Source: Arthrobacter sp. Leaf234 (GTDB lineage Bacteria; Actinomycetota; Actinomycetes; Actinomycetales; Micrococcaceae). Taken from it: 64,000 nucleotides of DNA. Below are positions 58,004 to 64,000 of the stretch, piece after piece; positions within the stretch are counted from its first letter, which is position 1, and every line of letters begins with the position of its first letter. A program made the translations under genes and the position numbers. The notes under the pieces were generated by a model. The model was not told where the DNA came from. It worked only from the letters and a program-made list of their open reading frames with translations, and did not search any database. Location: the NCBI RefSeq assembly GCF_001422665.1, contig NZ_LMLU01000001.1:1098753-1162752 (forward strand). Direction: 5' to 3'.

Positions 58004-59440
58004 GTGGCCGAGACCCTTCAGAACTACATCGACGGACACTTCGTGGTGCCCGCCGGCGCTCGTGATCAGCTCCTCGACATCGTGAACCCGACCAACGGCG
58101 AGGTGGTGGCGCAGTCGCCCGTCTCCACGCCGGCCGACGTCGACGACGCGATGCAGGCCGCCCGTCGTGCCTTCACCACCTGGAAGCGGACCACCCCGAG
58201 CCAGCGCCAGCTGATGCTGCTGAAGCTCGCCGACGCCGTCGAGGCCGCGAGCGACGAGCTCGTCGAGGCGCAGCACCGCAACACCGGGCAGGTGCGCGAG
58301 ATGATCGCCGCCGAGGAGGTAGCCGTGGGCGCCGACCAGCTGCGGTTCTTCGCGGGCGCCGCGCGCATCCTCGAGGGCAAGTCCGCCGGCGAGTACATGG
58401 AGGGCCACACCTCCTATGTGCGCCGCGAGCCCATCGGCGTCGTCGCGCAGGTGGCCCCCTGGAACTACCCCTTCCTCATGGCCATCTGGAAGATCGGTCC
58501 CGCGCTCGCGGCCGGCAACACGGTGGTGCTGAAGCCCAGCGACACGACGCCCGAGTCGACCCTCGTGCTGGCGCGCCTGACCCAGGGCATCCTGCCCGAC
58601 GGCGTCCTGAACGTGGTGCTCGGGACCGGGGAGACCGGCGCGGCGATGATCGAACACCCCGTGCCCGGGCTGGTGTCCATCACCGGATCCGTCCGTGCGG
58701 GCATCGCCGTCGCCTCGAGCGCCGCGAAGGGTCTCAAGCGGGCCCACCTCGAGCTCGGCGGCAAGGCTCCCGCCGTCGTCTTTGCCGATGCGGACCTGAA
58801 GAAGACGGCGGAGGCCATCACCGAGTTCGCCTTCTTCAACGCCGGCCAGGACTGCACCGCGATCACCCGCGTGCTGGTGCAGGAGGAGGCACACGACGAC
58901 CTCGTGGCCGCGATGGTCGAGCACACGGCGACCCTGCGCACGGGCAGCGCCGACGACTCCGAGAACTACTTCGGGCCGCTCAACAACATCAACCACTTCA
59001 ACGCGGTCACCTCCGTCATCGAAGGGCTGCCGGCACACTGCAGCATCGCGACCGGCGGCAAGCGCGCGGGGGAGAAGGGCTACTTCTTCGAGCCCACCAT
59101 CATCACCGGTGCGCGCCAGGACGACCCGGTTGTGCAGCAGGAGACCTTCGGTCCCATCCTCACCGTGCAGACCTTCGCCACCGAGGAGGAGGCCCTGGAG
59201 CTCGCCAACGGCGTGGACTACGCGCTCGCCTCCAGTGTGTGGACCACGGACCACGGCACCGCGATGCGTGTCTCCCGCGACCTCGACTTCGGGGCCGTGT
59301 GGATCAACACGCACATCATGCTCACGGCCGAGATGCCGCACGGCGGCTTCAAGAACTCCGGCTACGGCAAGGACCTCTCCATGTACGGCGTGGAGGACTA
59401 CACCCGCATCAAGCACGTCATGAGCGTGCTGGACGCCTGA
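58004..59440 (+). CDS. gamma-aminobutyraldehyde dehydrogenase (NAD-dependent)
   Basis: This 478-residue aldehyde dehydrogenase has catalytic Glu250 in LELGGKAPA and nucleophile Cys284 in NAGQDCTAITR; the NAD-binding region is VAPWNYPFLMAIWKIGPAL with LKPSDTTPEST and GSVRAG. The overall pattern resembles gamma-aminobutyraldehyde (putrescine-pathway) dehydrogenases; betaine aldehyde dehydrogenase is the close alternative. It oxidises 4-aminobutanal to GABA, which the next gene product then transaminates. GTG 58004 fits the family start. It is 28 nt from gabT, in one operon, next to a divergent PucR regulator. Confidence 0.87.
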   Translation: MAETLQNYIDGHFVVPAGARDQLLDIVNPTNGEVVAQSPVSTPADVDDAMQAARRAFTTWKRTTPSQRQLMLLKLADAVEAASDELVEAQHRNTGQVREMIAAEEVAVGADQLRFFAGAARILEGKSAGEYMEGHTSYVRREPIGVVAQVAPWNYPFLMAIWKIGPALAAGNTVVLKPSDTTPESTLVLARLTQGILPDGVLNVVLGTGETGAAMIEHPVPGLVSITGSVRAGIAVASSAAKGLKRAHLELGGKAPAVVFADADLKKTAEAITEFAFFNAGQDCTAITRVLVQEEAHDDLVAAMVEHTATLRTGSADDSENYFGPLNNINHFNAVTSVIEGLPAHCSIATGGKRAGEKGYFFEPTIITGARQDDPVVQQETFGPILTVQTFATEEEALELANGVDYALASSVWTTDHGTAMRVSRDLDFGAVWINTHIMLTAEMPHGGFKNSGYGKDLSMYGVEDYTRIKHVMSVLDA

Positions 59441-59468
59441 TCGTCCCCGAGACAAAGGACCCTCCCCG

Positions 59469-60857
59469 ATGACCATCTTCGCAACCACTCCCGGGATCAC
59501 CGCCCCGAGCTTCAGGCTCGAGCAGAAGCGCCGCATCACCGGGGACTTCCCCGGTCCGCGGTCCACCGAGCTCGCGGCCCGCCGCGCGGCCGTCGTCGCC
59601 AAGGGCGTCGCCTCCGGCGTGCCCGTGTACGTGGCGGACGCCGACGGCGGGATCATCCACGACGTCGACGGCAACTCCTTCATCGATCTCGGCTCCGGCA
59701 TCGCCGTGACGAGCGTCGGTGCGTCCGACCCGGCCGTGGTCGGTGCCGTCAAGGAGCAGGTGGAGCACTTCACGCACACCTGCTTCATGGTGACGCCCTA
59801 CGAGGGCTACATCGCCGTCGCGGAGCAGCTGGCGGCCCTGACGCCCGGCGACTTCGAGAAGCGCACCGTCCTGTTCAACTCCGGAGCCGAGGCCGTGGAG
59901 AACGCCGTCAAGGTGGCACGCCTGGCCACCGGCCGCAACGCCGTCGTCGCCTTCGACCACGCGTACCACGGCCGAACCAATCTCACGATGGCCCTCACGG
60001 CGAAGTCGATGCCGTACAAGACCAACTTCGGCCCCTTCGCCCCCGAGATCTACCGCGTGCCGATGAGCTACCCCTTCCGGGAGGAGAACCCGTCGATCAC
60101 GGGCCCCGAGGCGGCACAGCGGGCCATCACGATGATCGAAAAGCAGATCGGCGCGGACTCGGTCGCGGCGATCATCATCGAGCCCGTCCAGGGCGAGGGC
60201 GGGTTCATCGTCCCCGCCGACGGCTTCCTACCCGCCCTGGCGGACTGGGCGAAGGCCAACGGCGTCGTCTTCATCGCGGACGAGGTCCAGTCCGGTTTCT
60301 GCCGGACGGGCGAGTGGTTCGCCGTGAACCACGAGGGCGTGGTCCCGGACATCATCACGATGGCGAAGGGGATCGCCGGCGGCATGCCGCTGTCCGCCAT
60401 CACCGGCCGCGCGGACCTGCTCGACGCCGTCCACGCCGGCGGACTCGGCGGGACCTACGGCGGTAATCCGGTGGCGTGCGCCGCTGCACTCGGCGCCATC
60501 GAGACGATGAAGGAGCAGGACCTCGCGGGCAGGGCCCGCCACATCGAGGCGCAGGTCACCGAGCGGTTAGCCGCACTGCAGGCGGATCTCGGGGACGGCA
60601 GTATCGTCGGGGAGCTGCGCGGACGCGGGGCCATGCTGGCCATCGAGTTCGTGGAGCCCGGCGGCGGTCGGACCCCCCATGCCGACGCGACGAAGGCCAT
60701 CGCGGCACAGTGCCTGCGCGAGGGCGTCATCATCCTGACCTGCGGCACCTACGGCAACGTCATCCGCCTGCTGCCGCCGCTCGTCATCACCGACGAACTG
60801 CTGGCGGACGGCCTGGACGTGCTCGAGCACGCCATCAGGACCGTGAACGCCGGCTGA
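59469..60857 (+). CDS. gabT: 4-aminobutyrate (GABA) transaminase
   Basis: This 462-residue PLP-dependent class III aminotransferase converts GABA and 2-oxoglutarate to succinic semialdehyde and glutamate. PLP-lysine is Lys300 in ITMAKGIAGGMP, with FADEVQ-type IADEVQSGFCRTG near 270-282 and FNSGAEAVENAVKVAR near 136-151. The GLGGTYGGNPVACAAALG segment near 321-338 completes the site. It is a typical GabT length. It lies 28 nt after the aldehyde dehydrogenase. No succinic semialdehyde dehydrogenase gene is seen in the window. Confidence 0.94.
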   Translation: MTIFATTPGITAPSFRLEQKRRITGDFPGPRSTELAARRAAVVAKGVASGVPVYVADADGGIIHDVDGNSFIDLGSGIAVTSVGASDPAVVGAVKEQVEHFTHTCFMVTPYEGYIAVAEQLAALTPGDFEKRTVLFNSGAEAVENAVKVARLATGRNAVVAFDHAYHGRTNLTMALTAKSMPYKTNFGPFAPEIYRVPMSYPFREENPSITGPEAAQRAITMIEKQIGADSVAAIIIEPVQGEGGFIVPADGFLPALADWAKANGVVFIADEVQSGFCRTGEWFAVNHEGVVPDIITMAKGIAGGMPLSAITGRADLLDAVHAGGLGGTYGGNPVACAAALGAIETMKEQDLAGRARHIEAQVTERLAALQADLGDGSIVGELRGRGAMLAIEFVEPGGGRTPHADATKAIAAQCLREGVIILTCGTYGNVIRLLPPLVITDELLADGLDVLEHAIRTVNAG

Positions 60858-60974
60858 CCTGCGGCGGCTCGGGCTGCGTACGTCGACGAGGGCCCCGCGG
60901 CATCGAGCTGCGGCGCCTTCGTTCGTCCCGGCTGTGCTCGCTCCGCCAGGAGTCCGCGGGGGCAGGTCGGCATC

Positions 60975-61070
60975 ACACCGGATCACCAGGTCGCCGGGTC
61001 GCCGGGTCGCCAGGTCGTTAGGTGGTCAGGTCGCCGGATCGCCTGGTCATGCCGGGTCCTGCCGGGTCAC
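60975..61070 (+). repeat. degenerate short tandem repeat of GGTCGCC/GGTC units
   Basis: CAGGTCGCC, CGGGTCGCC and CGGATCGCC-type units recur about ten times across 60975-61070, running into the 3' end of the following minus-strand gene, whose last 18 residues (PAGPGMTRRSGDLTT) are drawn from it. Confidence 0.7.
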
Positions 61071-62244
61071 CGGGCGCACCCGGAAGCGTGACCACCAGCT
61101 TCACCGCCGACACGCCCTCGCGCAGGGCGTCGAGTGCCGGCTGCAGATGATCCAGTCCCTCGCCCAGGATCCGCGGCGCCGGTGCGGGCGTGTACGTCCC
61201 GGCAGCAAGGGCCGCAGGCAGGAACTGCTCCCACAGCATGGGCCCCACGGCATTGTGGTGGAGCGAACTTCCCCAGACGAACGCGGCCCTCACGCCGTGC
61301 AGGCGGGCCCGCACTTGCAGGATCGCGGCGCGCGCCGCGAGCTGCAGCAAGATCCGGGCGCGGAGCAGATGTGCTCCGCGCGCCCTCGGCAGTGACTCCA
61401 GCGCCACCGACGGACTCGTGAGAGCCACGCGCCCGGTGCCGGTGAGGAGGGCCAGGGACACGCAGGCCTCGCCCGATCCGGTCCCGACGGCGAGGATCCC
61501 GGCGACGTGACGACCCTCGAGCGACGCGGCAAGATCCCGGACTGCGGATGCACTGGACCGATCGACGACGATGTCGGCACCGAGGTCCCGCAGTCGATCA
61601 TGGTTGTGGAGCGACCCCGTGGTCGCGACGCGGTATCCGGCGGCTGCGGCGAGCTGGAGCGCGTTGCTGCCCACGCTGGTCGATCCGCCCCATACAACGA
61701 CCCACGACGGATACGCCCGCGCCTCATCCGCCCGGGACTGCTCGACACCCGATGGATCGCCAGCCACGCGGGGACCGGTCGGTGGACGCAGACCCAGGTG
61801 GTCATCCTGGAAGAGAGCCGTGGCAGCGGTCGACACGGCCAGCGGCAGGACGACGGCGTCCTCGAAGGCGAGGGAGTCCGGCAGGGGTGCGGCCAGTGCG
61901 GCGTCGACCGCTGTGTAGAGCTGGAAGCCGCCCTCCGCCAGGTGATCCCGCCCCTTCTCCATGCCCAGCGCATAGGCCATGACGCGATCGCCGGCGACGA
62001 AGCGCGTGACTCCCGCTCCGACCTCGACCACCTCTCCCGCCACATCCTCTCCGAGGACGGCCGGGTAGGGGAGCCATCGGTACATCACATTGCCTGTCGT
62101 CTGCTTGATCAGATCGAGCGGGTTGACGGCGATGGCGCGGTTGCGCAGGATCAGCTGGCCCGGAAGGGCTGCGGGGAAGGGGACCGGCCGTACCTCCAGA
62201 TCCCCGAAGGCCTCGGTGAGCAGTGCGGCTGCGTTGGTGTACAT
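61018..62244 (-). CDS. zinc-less quinone-oxidoreductase-like MDR protein
   Basis: This 408-residue medium-chain reductase has a GroES-like start (ILRNRAIAVNPLDLIKQTTG, about 31-50), YPAVLGEDVAGEVVEVGAGV near 60-79, and a Rossmann GGSTSVGSNALQLAAAAGY near 190-208. Zinc-binding cysteines are absent, so it is an NADPH quinone/enone-type reductase. It lies divergent from a TetR gene across a 19-bp perfect inverted repeat, and is probably its target. GGGAG precedes ATG 62244. The C terminus extends into a repeat array and is probably longer than the functional fold. Confidence 0.85.
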   Translation of the reverse strand: MYTNAAALLTEAFGDLEVRPVPFPAALPGQLILRNRAIAVNPLDLIKQTTGNVMYRWLPYPAVLGEDVAGEVVEVGAGVTRFVAGDRVMAYALGMEKGRDHLAEGGFQLYTAVDAALAAPLPDSLAFEDAVVLPLAVSTAATALFQDDHLGLRPPTGPRVAGDPSGVEQSRADEARAYPSWVVVWGGSTSVGSNALQLAAAAGYRVATTGSLHNHDRLRDLGADIVVDRSSASAVRDLAASLEGRHVAGILAVGTGSGEACVSLALLTGTGRVALTSPSVALESLPRARGAHLLRARILLQLAARAAILQVRARLHGVRAAFVWGSSLHHNAVGPMLWEQFLPAALAAGTYTPAPAPRILGEGLDHLQPALDALREGVSAVKLVVTLPGAPGDPAGPGMTRRSGDLTT

Positions 62245-62267
62245 GAATCTCCCGGATCGAAGACCGT

Positions 62268-62317
62268 GATGACACGGCATGCCATCAGGGTACGACAAGA
62301 TGGCATGCCGTGTCATC
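62268..62317. promoter_or_regulatory. 19-bp perfect inverted repeat operator between oxidoreductase and TetR genes
   Basis: GATGACACGGCATGCCATC (62268-62286) is matched exactly by its complement (62299-62317), with 12 nt between. Each arm holds a GGCATGCC palindrome core. On the minus strand TTGTCG (62298-62293) and TGTCAT (62275-62270) can form -35/-10, and a TACGGT box for the TetR gene begins at 62321. Binding would cover both promoters. Confidence 0.85.
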
Positions 62318-62332
62318 GAGTACGGTGGAGCG

Positions 62333-62911
62333 ATGAGCAGATGGGCCCCCGATGCCGCACTCCGCCTGGAACGGGCGGCCGTCGAACTCTTCACGGTTCA
62401 GGGGTACGCCGCCACCTCCGTGCCGCAGATCGCCGCCCGCGCGGGGCTCACCACGCGAACCTTCTTCCGCCACTTCCCGGACAAGCGCGACGTCCTCTTC
62501 CTGCGCGAGCGGGAGCTCCCCGGCGTCGTCGCGGCGCTGGTGGCCGGTGCTCCTGCCTTCCTGTCCCCGCTGGGTCTCGTGATGCACGGCTTCGAGGCGA
62601 TGGCGACGGGGCCCTTCGAGGGCTGGCGTGAGGACATCCGATCCCGGCGCGCCATCATCGGGTCCGACCAGGGCCTCCGCGAGCGGGAACTGCTCAAGAA
62701 CGTCCTGCTCGGGGAGGTGATCAGCGAAGCACTCGAGCGGCACGGGGTGGACGGCGACGAGGCCCGCATGGTGGCGCGCTACGGCGTCACGGTGTTCGAG
62801 CTCGCCCTGACCGACTGGCTGCAGGCCGACGGTTCCGCCTTCGTGGACGTCCTGCACTCCACCGCATACCGGATGGGACGGCTCGTCCGTCCCGCGCGCC
62901 AGGGGGAGTAG
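62333..62911 (+). CDS. TetR-family transcriptional repressor of the divergent oxidoreductase
   Basis: This 192-residue repressor has the TetR DNA-binding domain (ERAAVELFTVQGYAATSVPQIAARAGLTTRTFFRHFPDK, about 11-50). The helix-turn-helix and the FFRHF/K hinge are standard; the C-terminal ligand domain is not diagnostic. ATG 62333 is 6 nt after a TACGGT box, consistent with leaderless transcription. It is divergent from a quinone-oxidoreductase-like gene and shares the perfect 19-bp inverted repeat, so it probably represses both. The end of the gene lies in a 53-bp tandem duplication. Confidence 0.88.
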   Translation: MSRWAPDAALRLERAAVELFTVQGYAATSVPQIAARAGLTTRTFFRHFPDKRDVLFLRERELPGVVAALVAGAPAFLSPLGLVMHGFEAMATGPFEGWREDIRSRRAIIGSDQGLRERELLKNVLLGEVISEALERHGVDGDEARMVARYGVTVFELALTDWLQADGSAFVDVLHSTAYRMGRLVRPARQGE

Positions 62912-62980
62912 GGCACCAGGACCGGGTGGGACGGCTCGTCCGTCCCGCGCGCCAGGACGAATAGCGCACCTGGACCGGGT
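62875..62980 (+). repeat. 53-bp tandem duplication at the end of the tetR gene
   Basis: The sequence from 62875 recurs from 62928, with the same GGGACGGCTCGTCCGTCCC and ACCGGGT landmarks 53 nt apart. The first copy contains the TetR stop; the second copy, in the same frame, would again encode GRLVRPARQDE and a stop, so the gene end was duplicated. Confidence 0.85.
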
Positions 62981-63003
62981 GGCTCCTCCGGACGGGTGGA
63001 GCG

Positions 63004-63675
63004 TCAGGACGAGTAGGCCGCCAGCTGGGCGCGCAGGCCCGTGATCATGCTGTCGAGCCCGAGGTGGAAGGCGGCATCGGCCGCACTGTCCGCGTCCCCC
63101 GCCCCCGACGCGCTGTGGACCGCGGCGGTGAACACCGGGAAGCGATCGCCCAGCGACCCGGAGTCGAAGATGTCCCGGGGTGCGGCGACATCGAGCGCCG
63201 ACCCGTAGATGAACGACTCGAGGGCCACGATCGTCGGCACGATCCGCTCCTCGGGCCACCCGCCGGCCAGGAAGCCGCGCGCCACTTCCTCGTACATCCC
63301 CAGCGTCCCGGCGGCGTCCGTCACCGGCATGACCGCGATGACCGGCACCAGGGGGGCGTGCCGCGCGAAGACCTCCCGGTAGGACCACGCCCACTGCCGC
63401 ACGGCGTCGTCCCACGCCTCGCGCGAGAAGGCGCTGACATCCACCATGGTCATGACGTGGTCCTGCACCCACCCGAGGACCTCCTGCTTGGAGCCGGCGT
63501 GGTTGTACAGGGCGGAGGGGGCCACCCGCAGCCTCCGGGCGAGCCCCGACATGGTCAGGCCCTCGTAGCCCTCGGCGGCGATGAGGTCGAGGGCCGCTCC
63601 GGTGATGCGGTCCTTCGACAGCACGCTGCGGGGCGGCCGCCCGGCACGCCGGGGCTCGGGGGAGGGTGCTGTCAT
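63004..63675 (-). CDS. TetR-family transcriptional regulator
   Basis: This 223-residue regulator has a TetR domain near 20-66 (ITGAALDLIAAEGYEGLTMSGLARRLRVAPSALYNHAGSK), whose NHAGSK end replaces the usual YxHFxNK hinge, and a C-terminal TetR_C domain with REAWDDAVRQWAWSYREVF near 85-103. It is divergent from the amine oxidase gene; the palindrome AATGAATGCCGTTCATT in the gap is the likely operator. This resembles the TetR/flavin-amine-oxidase pairs of actinobacteria. An alternative is control of an unseen downstream target to the right. Confidence 0.88.
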   Translation of the reverse strand: MTAPSPEPRRAGRPPRSVLSKDRITGAALDLIAAEGYEGLTMSGLARRLRVAPSALYNHAGSKQEVLGWVQDHVMTMVDVSAFSREAWDDAVRQWAWSYREVFARHAPLVPVIAVMPVTDAAGTLGMYEEVARGFLAGGWPEERIVPTIVALESFIYGSALDVAAPRDIFDSGSLGDRFPVFTAAVHSASGAGDADSAADAAFHLGLDSMITGLRAQLAAYSS

Positions 63676-63745
63676 GGCTCCTGCCTTCGTGTTGCGTCCT
63701 GATTAACTCTAGGCCCGCTCCCTTCCCTCGCGGGCGACCTCTGGC

Positions 63746-64000
<255 letters not shown>

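Noticed and set aside
57839-59788. Long N-terminal extension of the PucR gene through the aldehyde dehydrogenase and gabT region
   Set aside because: The conserved PucR domain starts at ATG 57838; the extension has no domain and overlaps the divergent genes with strong ALDH and PLP motifs.

Overview
The window is about 70% GC by eye, densely coded on both strands, with ATGA start/stop overlaps, many GTG starts, menaquinone rather than ubiquinone genes, LacI-controlled sugar ABC operons and a mycobacterium-like MenJ reductase. This fits a high-GC actinobacterium, most likely of the Arthrobacter group (Micrococcaceae). The genus is inferred from gene content and protein style; no rRNA or tRNA gene was seen.

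Layout. 1-3.1 kb: the end of a 2-oxoacid dehydrogenase operon (E1 alpha end, E1 beta, E2). 3.1-10.9 kb: a small acidic protein, a flavodoxin-fold gene remnant, a UvrA2-like ATPase, the divergent MocR/YczE pair, a metallo-beta-lactamase-fold hydrolase and an alditol-oxidase-like flavoprotein. 10.9-18.2 kb: an arabinoside operon (LacI regulator, binding protein, two permeases, GH51 arabinofuranosidase, aldose 1-epimerase). 18.2-20.5 kb: a thymidylate-kinase-like P-loop protein, an SDR epimerase and a small membrane protein. 20.7-27.3 kb: a second sugar ABC operon led by its own LacI gene, divergent from an amylo-alpha-1,6-glucosidase-like enzyme. 27.4-34.5 kb: GNAT, dienelactone hydrolase, a CrcB pair, MFS, zinc alcohol dehydrogenase with a coupled unknown protein, PAP2 phosphatase. 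34.5-47.2 kb: menaquinone genes (menC, menD, menF, menG, menJ-like, polyprenyl diphosphate synthase) interrupted by a Tat-exported PhoX phosphatase and a polar amino acid ABC transporter. 47.2-50.8 kb: a broken AbiEi/DUF559-type gene, HIT protein, SUKH-like acidic protein, TRIC-like channel, alpha/beta hydrolase. 50.9-56.2 kb: a partner-switching signalling island (response-regulator/PP2C phosphatase, STAS antagonist, HATPase kinase) with two histidine kinases next to it. 56.3-64 kb: PucR regulator, aminobutyraldehyde dehydrogenase, GabT, a quinone-oxidoreductase/TetR pair, a second TetR and the start of a flavin amine oxidase.

How parts work together. The arabinoside operon imports and cleaves arabinose-containing oligosaccharides; near-identical operators before the LacI gene and before the binding-protein gene tie them into one regulon that may include the flavoprotein. 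All three ABC operons carry a hairpin just after the binding-protein gene, the usual way to make more binding protein than permease. The aminobutyraldehyde dehydrogenase, GabT and amine oxidase could together take putrescine to GABA and succinic semialdehyde.

Regulatory sequence is unusually readable here: a 19-bp perfect inverted repeat in the TetR/oxidoreductase divide, 11-bp-spaced PHO-box-like repeats before phoX, twin LacI palindromes, and at least six genes whose TAnnnT box lies 6-7 nt before the start codon, implying leaderless mRNAs. Most of the window is ordinary metabolism. The signalling island, the alcohol-dehydrogenase-coupled unknown protein and the two decayed genes are the least explained parts. 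No CRISPR array, prophage or insertion sequence was found.
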